From NCBI RefSeq assembly GCF_009765785.1, contig NZ_LMUT01000018.1, positions 27,658 to 77,237 of the forward strand: a stretch of 49,580 nt of DNA. The letters run 5' to 3'. The notes beneath the pieces are model-generated. The model was not told the DNA's origin. It searched no databases and saw nothing but the letters and a program-made list of their open reading frames with translations. Below are positions 35,504 through 44,264 of the stretch, in pieces. Source of the stretch: Granulicella sp. L46. Lineage in GTDB: Bacteria > Acidobacteriota > Terriglobia > Terriglobales > Acidobacteriaceae. The position numbers and the translations under genes were made by a program. Each line of letters starts with the position of its first letter. Position 1 is the first letter of the stretch.

Positions 35504-37567
35504 CTATTCCACCCCCACCGCGCCACTACCCCGCGCCGTATCGATGCGGCGGCTCGATACCTCTAGGCGACCGCTTCGCACGATATGTGGGGTGATCGTA
35601 ATCAGGAGTGCGGTTGAACTCTTCTGGCGATCCTGGCTAGTGCCTTGAAATCCAGGGATGTCGTTGAGACCAGGCAAACCAGTAAGAGCTTTCATCTCAG
35701 ACGAGCTAACAAGTGTGGACAACATCGCAGTTTGACCTGCCGGGACTGTGATCGTCGAAGTCAGCGCGCGATTGTCTAATATCGGAATGTTATTGATGCT
35801 GTTGCCGGCCAGCGCCTCTACATTCATCTTTAAGGCCAAGGAAACAGTATCGTTGCGAAGTATCTGGGGCGTTAAGTTCAAGGTAATGCCAAGGTCCTCA
35901 TACTGAAATTGAGGAACAGACACTGAACTGGCACCAAGGAACTGTGAGAGCAGTGAGCTAACACTGGTTCCATTGATGTTCAGACCCGAGAGCGAAGACG
36001 CAAGCGTGCTGGTGCCGCCGGAACTATATGTCCCTGTGATTACTGGATATCGAGAGCCCACGCGAAAGGTAGCAGGCTGCTTATTGATCGCACGCATCTG
36101 GGCCGAGTCAAGTATGCTCACATCGGTTGAATTCAAAGCCATATTGAAACTGGCGCTAGATCCTAGATAAAGTCCAGCAAACGTAAGGCCGCCACCAAAT
36201 ACCCCAAGAAGGTTGGTGTACTGAACTGCGGTAACAGCTCCCGAAGCGACAAGAAAGCCTACCTCTGTGATGAGGTTTTGCAGTGGCGTTCCGTTCAATG
36301 TAAGAAGACCAGCCGCAACGGCTTGATTAATCAATGCCTGGTTTGCAGATACGAGGGATTGAGCTTGGGCTGCAATACTGAAAACACCCGCAGAATTCGG
36401 AAGGACGGCACCGATATTGTTGTCGAGGGTTTTGTCCAACTCGTAGAGCGAGACGTCGAAGAGAACTTCCGGATTGCCGTCCAGCATGTCGTCATAAACG
36501 GCGTTGACCTCGCGAAGGACTTGTTCATTTCCACGCAGAAGTAAGAATCCCCCGGTGGAACTCGCGGTCACTTCTTTGATGTCGAAGATATTACGCGCTA
36601 CGTTGGCGAGCTCTTGCATCTCGTCGTTGGTTCGACCCGGAAGATAGACTGTCTCTTCTACCAGCGGCGTGAGCTCATCACGGTTCTCCTGCGTATCTCG
36701 TGCGACGAGCACGGAGGTCGGCTGGACAGGAACAGCGAAGATTTTTGCGGCGATTCCAAGAGCTCTCGTAGCACCGGCAAATGTCACGTTGTTCATATCC
36801 AGATTGATTGGCGCGCCACTCGTCACAGAGGCATCGAATGCGACCTTGATTCCGAAAAGGCTGTACAGATTGCGAACGACGCTCTGTACATCTCCATGAA
36901 GATGTACGTCTCTGTTTCCCGGAGTGGGGGTCAACTCAACCGGGCCCTGGAGTGTCGAGGCTATGTTTTGGGCAGGGAACTTGGAGGGGTCGATACTCGA
37001 ATAAAACGGGCCCGGCTTCTTAGTGTCACTTTCAATCTTATTCCCTGCACCCGATGTAGCTTCGAAGTGCTGGAGGACAACGTGATTATTGGGATCCAGG
37101 GTGCGTGCCTGACTAAGCAAAGAGTCGGAAAGCGCTGTGTTGCCAACAGATCGCGCCTGAGCCGCACGCTGAACTAGTTCAGTAACATAGCCTTCGCGCG
37201 TGACGATCAAAGCTAGGGAGTAGTCGGAATTGTTCGGGTTAAGGCGGACCGCTTGTTGGAAGCTATGTAAGGCTGCAGCCATCTCCTTATGTTGGACTTG
37301 CTTTGCGCCTTCAAGATAGGCGTCGTCCGCTGCGCGAATTTGTTTGGGGGATAGTGCGGCCGAATTTGTGCTTGGCGGGTGCTTCGCGGGAAGCGATGGA
37401 ACCGCGCCCGCTGGGACACTAGCAGGATTGTCCGCGGGGCTATTCGCCTGTGCGTTGGCAGTCAAAACGACAACGCCCGAAATCGCTAGCAGAGGAGACC
37501 CCCATAACGCAGCACGGGCGATACTCCTGCGTCTGCGCAACCAGCGGCCCTGGGGTGAAGAAAACAT
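35504..37567 (-). CDS. Secretin (GspD/PilQ family) with N-terminal TPR-like region
   Basis: 687 residues from ATG 37567. After a basic N-terminus the hydrophobic segment LLAISGVVVLTANAQA is the export signal, followed by a Pro/Ser-rich linker. Residues about 75-170 are TPR-like (AYLEGAKQVQHKEMAAALHS, LNPNNSDYSLAL, ARTLDPNNHVVLQ). Then come a secretin N-domain (VVRNLYSLFGIKVAFD to LVARDTQENRDEL), an N1/N3-type domain (VYLPGRTNDEMQELANVARN) and the secretin core (FRVGSRYPVITGTY, YEDLGITLNLTPQI, VPAGQTAMLSTLVSS, LPGLNDIPGF). It should form the outer-membrane pore of a type II-like or type IV pilus system, but no other parts of such a system are nearby. It is the last gene of a four-gene run smc-cvpA-fis-secretin. 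Confidence 0.88.
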   Translation of the reverse strand: MFSSPQGRWLRRRRSIARAALWGSPLLAISGVVVLTANAQANSPADNPASVPAGAVPSLPAKHPPSTNSAALSPKQIRAADDAYLEGAKQVQHKEMAAALHSFQQAVRLNPNNSDYSLALIVTREGYVTELVQRAAQARSVGNTALSDSLLSQARTLDPNNHVVLQHFEATSGAGNKIESDTKKPGPFYSSIDPSKFPAQNIASTLQGPVELTPTPGNRDVHLHGDVQSVVRNLYSLFGIKVAFDASVTSGAPINLDMNNVTFAGATRALGIAAKIFAVPVQPTSVLVARDTQENRDELTPLVEETVYLPGRTNDEMQELANVARNIFDIKEVTASSTGGFLLLRGNEQVLREVNAVYDDMLDGNPEVLFDVSLYELDKTLDNNIGAVLPNSAGVFSIAAQAQSLVSANQALINQAVAAGLLTLNGTPLQNLITEVGFLVASGAVTAVQYTNLLGVFGGGLTFAGLYLGSSASFNMALNSTDVSILDSAQMRAINKQPATFRVGSRYPVITGTYSSGGTSTLASSLSGLNINGTSVSSLLSQFLGASSVSVPQFQYEDLGITLNLTPQILRNDTVSLALKMNVEALAGNSINNIPILDNRALTSTITVPAGQTAMLSTLVSSSEMKALTGLPGLNDIPGFQGTSQDRQKSSTALLITITPHIVRSGRLEVSSRRIDTARGSGAVGVE

Positions 37568-37595
37568 TATGTGCTGTTTAGACGCAGGAACGTGG

Positions 37596-37922
37596 CTAAC
37601 GTCCGCCAGAGATAATTTGCAAGTTTGGATGAGTCGCTCTCGCGGGTCGCACCGATGTTGGCGGCCGCCGCATCCCCTGTCGTATCTGGGTCGAATCCAT
37701 GCCCAACTCGGAGAGCGTACGGCTTAGCGTGTTGCGGTGCATGCCGAGCTCTTCTGCAGCTTTACATTGATTGCCGCGATGACGCGAAAGAACCTCGAGG
37801 ATGTACTGTTTCTTAAACTCGCGTACCGCGTCGGTGTAACCGATACCAGCGGCATGCATTTGGAGGACGAGGTTGTCGAGTTCGCGTTTCAATCGCAGGT
37901 CTTCCTTTTGTGGAATGGACAT
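37596..37922 (-). CDS. Fis-type helix-turn-helix regulator
   Basis: 108 residues. A helical N-terminus is followed by the Fis-family motif REFKKQYILEVLSRHRGNQC, KAAEELGMHRNTLSRTLSEL, as in the DNA-binding end of NtrC-type regulators, but there is no AAA+ domain. The C-terminus (RPPTSVRPARATHP) is probably disordered. It sits 28 bases before the secretin gene and 48 bases after cvpA, so it is likely co-transcribed and may control the secretin. Confidence 0.85.
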   Translation of the reverse strand: MSIPQKEDLRLKRELDNLVLQMHAAGIGYTDAVREFKKQYILEVLSRHRGNQCKAAEELGMHRNTLSRTLSELGMDSTQIRQGMRRPPTSVRPARATHPNLQIISGGR

Positions 37923-37970
37923 GGGCCCTGGTTGGGATCCGACTACATGATGACACGTTTCAGTTTGAGG

Positions 37971-38507
37971 CTACAGACTGCCTTTGATCCAATCCGGTGT
38001 CGTGTGCTTGAGATGGTCGAGACCGTCAAGCAGACGTGATTTGAGATCGGAGGGCATGACGAAGGATACAGCATGAGCGGCCCGAAGAAAATACGGGGCT
38101 AGATGAGAATTTTCAATCCAGGGGGCGCTGGACAAAAAAGCGGTCAATGCGAGCAGAAGAACAACGCCTAAGAGCGCGCCACGAACGAGCCCAAAGGCGG
38201 CTCCCAGAACGCGGTCGACAAATCCTAGGCCAATGGCCGAGGCTGTGTGGCGGAGAAGCTTCCCCAGTAAGCTCGCCAGGATCATTGATCCTGCCAAAAT
38301 AAGCAGAAATGCCGCAAGTTCTGCGATCGGTGTCGATGTAATCAGCCCTCTGAGGTCGAATGCGAGAGGTCGATAAAACCAACAAGCTAAGAGAAAACCC
38401 AAAATCAGGCCGCCCAGAGCGAAGGCCTCCTGAAAAAAGCCACGCAGGAATGCCCGGACGGCTGAATAGGCCACCAGGATTAAGAGCAGCCAATCAAGAG
38501 CGTTCAT
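37971..38507 (-). CDS. cvpA: CvpA-family inner-membrane protein
   Basis: 178 residues with four membrane segments. Family marks are NALDWLLLILVAYSAVRAFL and RGFFQEAFALGGLILGFLLA at the start, and GFVDRVLGAAFGLVRGALLG in the middle. CvpA proteins are needed for colicin V production and envelope integrity in E. coli; the mechanism is unclear. It starts 20 bases after the smc stop, so it is in the same operon. Confidence 0.88.
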   Translation of the reverse strand: MNALDWLLLILVAYSAVRAFLRGFFQEAFALGGLILGFLLACWFYRPLAFDLRGLITSTPIAELAAFLLILAGSMILASLLGKLLRHTASAIGLGFVDRVLGAAFGLVRGALLGVVLLLALTAFLSSAPWIENSHLAPYFLRAAHAVSFVMPSDLKSRLLDGLDHLKHTTPDWIKGSL

Positions 38508-38527
38508 AGACTTGATTGGTTCATCCG

Positions 38528-41500
38528 TTATGCCGCATTCCGAGCTTCGCGGCCCCTGCTCCGACCGCTCAGAGACACGCTGACGATCTTCGATACGCCT
38601 GGTTCCTGCATCGTTACGCCATACATCACGTCGGCCTGCTCCATCGTCCGCTTCGTATGCGTGATGATAATCACCTGGGTATTCAATGCCACCTCTGAAA
38701 GCAAGTTGGCGAATCGCCCTACGTTGGTCTCGTCAAGCGGAGCATCGACCTCATCAAGCATGCAGAACGGCGCCGGCTGGAACTGGAAGATTCCCACGAG
38801 CAGAGAGAGAGCCGTTAGGGCCTTTTCCCCGCCCGAAAGCAAAAGAACGTTTTGCAATTTCTTTCCCGGGGGCGACGCGATGATATCAATGCCGCTGAGA
38901 TCGGAACTTTTTCCGCCATTGGCTTCAGGGTCAGTCAAGCGCATGAACGCCTGGCCACCGCCGAAGAGTTTGGTAAACGTAGCGGAGAAGTTTTCATTGA
39001 TGATTTTGTACGCCTCATCGAATTTGATACGGGAAACGTCATCAATCTCTTTGATCGAAGCCTGCGTATTCTCGATCGAATCGAGGAGATCTTTCCGCTG
39101 CGTCTCCAGAAAGGCATGGCGCTCGGAGGTCTCGTGAAACTCCTCCAAAGCCATCATGTTTACTGGGCCCATGGCTTCAAGACGCTGCTTCAGAGAGCGC
39201 GCCGCCTCATCTTCTGTTGTGAGAGCCTCGGCTTCAATTCGCTCGATCGAGGTATCTTCGCGAAGCGTAGTCGCCTCAACCGACAGATCATTGAGGCAGG
39301 TGGCCTCTATGTGCTCGAGATCCGATGTGAGTTTCGCAGCCCGAGCGCTGAAGGCGGCGCGTTGCTCGCGCAGGCCCTCTGTATCGTGGCGTAGAGCGCG
39401 AAGCCGGGCATCAAGCTCGGACATCGCGGCACGCAATGCAGAAGCTTCGGTGGAGAGCGTTTCCATGTGAGCCATGGATTGAGCCCTCGTTTCGGACAGT
39501 TCTGCATGCTTTAGAGAGAGCTCTGCCGTCTCCTCTTCGCGCCGTTGCCGCTCCGTCGCGGCGTTGGCAAGCTGCGACTCTAGTTGCTCAATTCTCTGAG
39601 ATTGACTCCGATAGAGACGATCTGTCTGTTCGAAGTTTGCACTCGCGTTGCGCCGGCGCTCTTCGAGCCCAGCCAAAGCCGCAGCCGCGGCAGAAGCCGT
39701 TGCCTGGAGCTCTTCGCGGTTGATTCGGAGAGAGAGAATCTTTTCCGTCAGTTCAGCGACCTGCTGCTCGATATTTGCCCGTTCCGCCTCAAACGTCGAA
39801 GCTTCTTCACGCTTTCGCGTGATGAGATCCCGCCGCTGCTGACGTTGGTCCTTGTTTCTGTTTGCCGCAATCTGCCACTGCTGGAGTCGGTTTTCGAGGC
39901 GCGCTGCCTCCTGCTCCATCTGCCGCAAGGCGGCCCCGGAGTTGGCGCTCTCCCGTTCGGCCTCGCGACGTTCGTGGTTCTTGGCGTCGAGCGACGTAGT
40001 ATGGTCCGAAATCTCTCGCCCAAGTGTTGCAGTGGCGAGCTCATTCTGAGCGAGTTCAGTCTCGACACCCGTCAGCTTACTCTGCAACTCTGCAAGCTCG
40101 CGCTTGAGCGCCAACGGCCCCTGCTCTCGCGGCTTTCCTCCCGTCACAGTGACGTTATGGAAAGTCTCGCCGGTGGGCGCGAGGAAGAATGCCTGGGGAA
40201 ATTCGAGCGCTAGTCTGCGCGCAGTATCCGTATCAGGCGCTACAAAGCCGTCGCGGAGTTTGGGCAGGATAGCCTCGAGCGAATGCCCGAATCCGTTCAG
40301 AACATGTATGCAGTCTTTCAGCGCCACAACGCCATTGCCCGGATTTGCGATACCTTCGGTCGACAACGCGGTATCAAGACCATCGGGATGCACCAGGAAG
40401 GTGGCGCGACCTGCTACATCGGTCTGAAGCAAGCGCACGCCCGCATCAGCGGCTTCCCAATTGCGGACCACAATGAAATTGAGTTCGTCCCGCAGAAATT
40501 CATCAACTACATTCTCGTAGCGTCCATCTACTTCGAGGAAGTCAGCAAGCGTGCCCAGCGGTGCCGATCCGTCCTGGTGTTTCGCCTGCGCGCGGAAGAT
40601 ATTGCGGACCGTATCCGTGGAATAGCTGTGCTCGCGGATGAGCGCCTCAAGCGAACTGCGGCGTCCATTGAGGGTGGCAGCTTGGGCGCGCAATTCGTCT
40701 CCGCGGCGGCGTGATTGGGTCTCCTCCATCCGCCTCGTTTCGAGGGTGTGACGGAGTTCGAGAATTTCGGCCTCCAATCGCTTGAGACGATCGGTCACAC
40801 TTTCGAAAGAGAGCCTGGCAGTCCCTCGTTGCAAGTCTAAAGATTCCAGTTCTCCGCGCGCGGTCTGAGACTCGGACTCAAAACGCTCATTCTCGCGGTC
40901 GAGTCCTTCGAGCGCGGCTTCCGCTTGTGCTATCTCGCTATTCGCCTGCGCAGCTCGTTGCATGGACTGCATGCCATTGCGACGTTGGCTCTCGGTCAGG
41001 GCCTCGGCCGCGAGTACGCTGCGTGTGGCCTCATGGGCCTGCGCTTGCCGCGATGCCGCCGCCTCACGCGAATCTGCCGCTTCGGCCGTCGCATTCTCGA
41101 GAAAACTGCGGTGTTGCTCGAGATCACCGGCGAGCGACTCGATCTGGGTGCGGGCTTGAGCAAGATCATCGTTTCCACTCAGGATGCGCTGGGCAAGATC
41201 GGAGATCCGGTCTGCATTCGACGCGGTGCGCGCGGTGATCCGCTCGAGTTCTACAGCGCTGGCGTTGGCCTGAGCGCCTGCTTCACGGATCTGGTCATCC
41301 AACGCGTAGCCATGATTGACGCCAACAGAGTGTTCAGCGTCCATACTTTCGAGCTGCGCTGCCTGACTATCGATCAGTTCACCAAGACGCGCAATCTCTT
41401 TCGAAGTTGCGGATTGTTCTGCGTCCATCTGTGAAAGGCGGCTGGCGAGCACCACGCGAAGTTTGCCGCGAAGTTCGTCACGGAGTGCGCCGTAACGTTC

Positions 41501-42451
41501 AGCCTTGGAAGCCTGGCGCTTGAGGACGCCCATCTGCCGAGTAACCTCCTCGAAGATGTCGTTCACTCGCGACAGATTTTGTTTCGCGGATTCAAGCCGC
41601 AACTCGGCAAGGCGCTTTTTCGTCTTGAATCGGGTAATGCCGGCTGCCTCTTCGATAATGGCGCGGCGGTCAAGAGGCTTGGCCGAAAGAATGCTTCCGA
41701 TGCGTTCCTGGCTGATCATGGCATAACTTTCGCCGCCAAGACCTGTTCCCATAAAGATGTCCTGGATATCGCGCAGGCGGCAGATCTTGCCGTTCAATAG
41801 ATACTCGGAGTCTCCGGAACGGAAGAGACGCCGCGTCACAGTGATTTCGCCGGCACGGATGGGTGCGCGTCCGAACTTGCGGCGGCGGATCTTGAGAACG
41901 ACATTGTTTCCCGCTGTAAGTTCGGCTCCAGCTTCTGCCAAATCGCCAGCTGAATTTTCGGTGGCCTTCTTGGCGGGAAGTTCAGCTTCATACGTTGTAC
42001 CTGGCTGAGCATCCGCGACAGCCTCTTCCGTCTCCATGGCCGCTTCGGCGCGAAGGGCAGACTCGTCCCAGTCACTCAGCGTATTAATCGCGGTGACATG
42101 CTGGTCGGCATCCAATGCGGCGGGTAGGTCGGCACCCAATACCTCCGCTTCGCCGTCGGCCAGCGTGTTGCCGTCGTATACCTCCGGATCAACCAGCGTT
42201 AGGGAAACCTCAGCCATGCCTGTAGGTTTGCGCTCACGAGTCCCCGCGAAGATGACGTCTTCCATCTTGATCCCGCGGAGGCTTTTCGCGGACTGCTCTC
42301 CGAGAACCCAGTTGATAGCGTCAGAAATGTTCGATTTGCCGCAGCCATTCGGGCCTACAATCGCAGCGATGCCATGGCCGGTCAACTGCACCTCGGTGCG
42401 GTCACAGAAGGACTTGAAGCCGAGAATCTGAACTTTCTTAAGCTTGAGCAA
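38528..42451 (-). CDS. smc: Chromosome segregation ATPase Smc with a large insertion in the head
   Basis: 1307 residues starting at TTG 42451. No ATG is available, and the N-terminus LKLKKVQILGFKSFCDRTEV lines up with other Smc starts. Walker A is GPNGCGKS at 33-40. Two long coiled coils flank a hinge near the middle (LGTLADFLEVDGRYENVVDE), and the C-terminal head has the signature LLLSGGEKALTALSL and Walker B FCMLDEVDAPLDE. About 110 acidic and Ala-rich residues (about 88-200, with NTLADGEAEVLGADLPAAL, SDWDESALRAEAAMETEEA) are inserted between two beta strands of the N-terminal head. Most Smc proteins are near 1180-1200 residues, and this insertion explains the extra length. Confidence 0.95.
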   Translation of the reverse strand: MLKLKKVQILGFKSFCDRTEVQLTGHGIAAIVGPNGCGKSNISDAINWVLGEQSAKSLRGIKMEDVIFAGTRERKPTGMAEVSLTLVDPEVYDGNTLADGEAEVLGADLPAALDADQHVTAINTLSDWDESALRAEAAMETEEAVADAQPGTTYEAELPAKKATENSAGDLAEAGAELTAGNNVVLKIRRRKFGRAPIRAGEITVTRRLFRSGDSEYLLNGKICRLRDIQDIFMGTGLGGESYAMISQERIGSILSAKPLDRRAIIEEAAGITRFKTKKRLAELRLESAKQNLSRVNDIFEEVTRQMGVLKRQASKAERYGALRDELRGKLRVVLASRLSQMDAEQSATSKEIARLGELIDSQAAQLESMDAEHSVGVNHGYALDDQIREAGAQANASAVELERITARTASNADRISDLAQRILSGNDDLAQARTQIESLAGDLEQHRSFLENATAEAADSREAAASRQAQAHEATRSVLAAEALTESQRRNGMQSMQRAAQANSEIAQAEAALEGLDRENERFESESQTARGELESLDLQRGTARLSFESVTDRLKRLEAEILELRHTLETRRMEETQSRRRGDELRAQAATLNGRRSSLEALIREHSYSTDTVRNIFRAQAKHQDGSAPLGTLADFLEVDGRYENVVDEFLRDELNFIVVRNWEAADAGVRLLQTDVAGRATFLVHPDGLDTALSTEGIANPGNGVVALKDCIHVLNGFGHSLEAILPKLRDGFVAPDTDTARRLALEFPQAFFLAPTGETFHNVTVTGGKPREQGPLALKRELAELQSKLTGVETELAQNELATATLGREISDHTTSLDAKNHERREAERESANSGAALRQMEQEAARLENRLQQWQIAANRNKDQRQQRRDLITRKREEASTFEAERANIEQQVAELTEKILSLRINREELQATASAAAAALAGLEERRRNASANFEQTDRLYRSQSQRIEQLESQLANAATERQRREEETAELSLKHAELSETRAQSMAHMETLSTEASALRAAMSELDARLRALRHDTEGLREQRAAFSARAAKLTSDLEHIEATCLNDLSVEATTLREDTSIERIEAEALTTEDEAARSLKQRLEAMGPVNMMALEEFHETSERHAFLETQRKDLLDSIENTQASIKEIDDVSRIKFDEAYKIINENFSATFTKLFGGGQAFMRLTDPEANGGKSSDLSGIDIIASPPGKKLQNVLLLSGGEKALTALSLLVGIFQFQPAPFCMLDEVDAPLDETNVGRFANLLSEVALNTQVIIITHTKRTMEQADVMYGVTMQEPGVSKIVSVSLSGRSRGREARNAA

Positions 42452-42640
42452 GGAGCAAAACCTCGTCTACGATTAGGTGTCTGTGCGTGAATTAGCGATC
42501 GGCTGGATCGTTCGACACGCCACTAGGTCGAATCGTAAGCGGCAGACGAGGTGGAATCAACGCGTAATCGAGCATCAGAAGAAGGATGTTGTGGATAAGA
42601 GCGAAGGAATCCGATTTATCGGTCTGTGTCGAGTTCTCGG

Positions 42641-42670
42641 TTGCACATGGGGCAACACGCTTTCTATAAT
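42641..42670 (+). promoter_or_regulatory. Sigma-70 type promoter of the secreted repeat-protein gene
   Basis: TTGCAC at 42641-42646 and TATAAT at 42665-42670 with 18 bases between, about 115 bases upstream of ATG 42789. The leader contains a small hairpin (GGCGCAATTTGCGC at about 42720). The remaining gap between this gene and the divergent smc gene shows no other gene. Confidence 0.7.
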
Positions 42671-42788
42671 GCGCATCATCCCTTTATCTCGCTGGTATGG
42701 GGAGGGTTTTGATCCGGACGGCGCAATTTGCGCTAATCTTGATTCATTGCTTTACAAAACTGACGCATCTCCCCGAGGAGTTCTCTTT

Positions 42789-44069
42789 ATGAAGAAGGTC
42801 GTACTTGCTTCGCTGCTGGCTGTTGCCGGCGCGGTACCATTAGCGTCTCTCGCGTACTCCCAGCAGCCGGCATCTGGTGGTATCCAGATGTCGCAAGAAG
42901 AGTACGCGGCTTACAACAAAGCCAACACTGCGACGACCGCGGCAGATAAAGCTGCGGCGTTCGAGGCATATCTGAAGCAATATCCAAACTCTGCTGTGAA
43001 AGAGGATGTTCTAAATCAGATATTATTCGCGGACAGCCAGGTTGGTGATGAAACAGCGATTCTCAGCGCCGCTGATAGATTGTTAGCCATCGATCCGAAT
43101 AACATTCGGGCCCTCGTCTTCGAGATCTATTACAAGCGTCCGGAAGCCGATAAATTGACTGATCCTGCAGCGAAGCAGGCGGCGCTCGATAAGGTTGCTG
43201 CTTACGCACAGCAGGGATTGAATGCAACCAAGCCGAAGGACGTGTCTGATGCCGATTTTGCGAAGGAAAAGGCCGGTGGTGATCCGATCTTTGAGAGCGC
43301 GATCGCGGATGACGATCTGGCGAAGAAGGATAATGCCGGTGCGATCACTGTGCTGAAAAAGGAGATCGACGCCAACGCCGATAGCACGACCAAGCCCAGC
43401 CAAACTCTTCAGGATGTATATGTTCTAGCGCAGGCGTACTACACCTCTACGCCTCCTGATTATTTGAATTGCGCCTGGTATGCGACGCGTGCAGCAGCGT
43501 TTGCTCCTGCGGCTTACAAGACCACCATCGAGCCGTTGGCGACGTATTGCTACAAGAAGTATCACGGCAGCGCGGATGGCTATGCGGCCATGCAGACTGC
43601 GGTGCAGACCAATTTGGATCCGCCCGCTGGATTCACGGTGACGCCGGCTCCTAAGCCGGAAGATCTTGTGGCTCAGTTAGTTGCGAGCACTCCAGATTTG
43701 GCTACTTTGGCGCTGGGCGACAAGGAGACGGCGCTGCAGTATGGCAAGCCGGCTGATGCTCAGAAGGTGTTCGATTCGGTGAAGGGCAAGTCAGTTGAAT
43801 TCCCGAATGTGACGGTGGTTTCGGCGACGGACAGTCAGTTGGTTCTGCAGGTCTCGGATGATGCTGTTGCCAGCAAAACCCCTGATTTTACGGTGAATTT
43901 GAAGGAACCGCTGAAGACGATCCCGCAGCCGGGTGACAAGATTACCGTGGACGGAACGTACGATTCGTACACGGCGTCGCCTCTGATGATCACCATGACG
44001 GATGGATCGGTTGTGACGAAGAAGCCGGCTGCGAAGCCTGCTCCAGTACACCACCCGGTTCATCACTAG
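42789..44069 (+). CDS. Secreted repeat-type (TPR-like) protein, unknown function
   Basis: 426 residues from ATG 42789, with GAGGAG 8 bases upstream; the longer frame from 42477 is not coding. Signal peptide MKKVVLASLLAVAGAVPLAS, cut near AYS-QQ. Residues about 30-260 are alpha-helical with TPR-like spacing (YNKANTATTAADKAAAFEAY, LKQYPNSAVKEDVLNQILFA, AADRLLAIDPNNIRALVFEI). The C-terminus forms an OB-like beta domain (VEFPNVTVVSATDSQLVLQV, PGDKITVDGTYDSYTASPLM) and ends in a His/Pro tail. Conserved-looking in Acidobacteriota but no known role. It has its own promoter and terminator and is transcribed alone. Confidence 0.75.
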   Translation: MKKVVLASLLAVAGAVPLASLAYSQQPASGGIQMSQEEYAAYNKANTATTAADKAAAFEAYLKQYPNSAVKEDVLNQILFADSQVGDETAILSAADRLLAIDPNNIRALVFEIYYKRPEADKLTDPAAKQAALDKVAAYAQQGLNATKPKDVSDADFAKEKAGGDPIFESAIADDDLAKKDNAGAITVLKKEIDANADSTTKPSQTLQDVYVLAQAYYTSTPPDYLNCAWYATRAAAFAPAAYKTTIEPLATYCYKKYHGSADGYAAMQTAVQTNLDPPAGFTVTPAPKPEDLVAQLVASTPDLATLALGDKETALQYGKPADAQKVFDSVKGKSVEFPNVTVVSATDSQLVLQVSDDAVASKTPDFTVNLKEPLKTIPQPGDKITVDGTYDSYTASPLMITMTDGSVVTKKPAAKPAPVHHPVHH

Positions 44070-44090
44070 ACAGAAATGCAGTTAAGACGA

Positions 44091-44115
44091 AACGGCCTCC
44101 TCGGAGGCCGTTTTT
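44091..44115 (+). terminator. Strong Rho-independent terminator
   Basis: AACGGCCTCC-TC-GGAGGCCGTT forms a hairpin with a GC-rich stem, followed by TTTCTTG. It lies 22 bases after the stop of the secreted protein gene. Confidence 0.9.
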
Positions 44116-44124
44116 CTTGTTTTA

Positions 44125-44197
44125 CGGGTGTTTTTCGACATACCTAGCCCCGTTTCGGGTCCCAAATCGACGTGTTTAGCCTAGTTTCGGGACGCGC
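44125..44197 (-). repeat. Dispersed two-part intergenic repeat, copy 2
   Basis: Read on the minus strand it starts GCGCGTCCCGAAACTAGG and ends CGAAAAACACCC. It matches copy 1 at 27587-27657 along the full length with scattered substitutions and one or two single-base indels. Both halves (CCCGAAAC...CTA...GTCG) are kept. It sits between two convergent genes. Confidence 0.75.
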
Positions 44198-44210
44198 AAT
44201 TGGGTCAGGT

Positions 44211-44264
44211 TTGGGTGAAGTTGGGTCAAGTTGGGTCAAGGTGGGTCATATGACCCACCTTGAC
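44211..44264. repeat. Tandem TTGGGTCAAG decamers ending in a 30-bp perfect palindrome
   Basis: The decamer TTGGGTCAAG occurs twice exactly (44221-44240), with a variant before (TTGGGTGAAG) and after (GTGGGTCA). The last copy runs into a perfect palindrome at 44235-44264, centred on TCATATGA, which ends one base before the stop codon of the PIG-L gene on the minus strand. It could act as a transcription end signal or protein-binding site. Confidence 0.8.

Noticed and set aside
42477..42788. N-terminal extension of the secreted repeat protein
   Set aside because: A strong promoter lies inside it, and the signal peptide and ribosome-binding site are at 42789.
44211..44264. CRISPR-like array
   Set aside because: The repeat units are 10 bases and contiguous, with no spacers and no cas genes.
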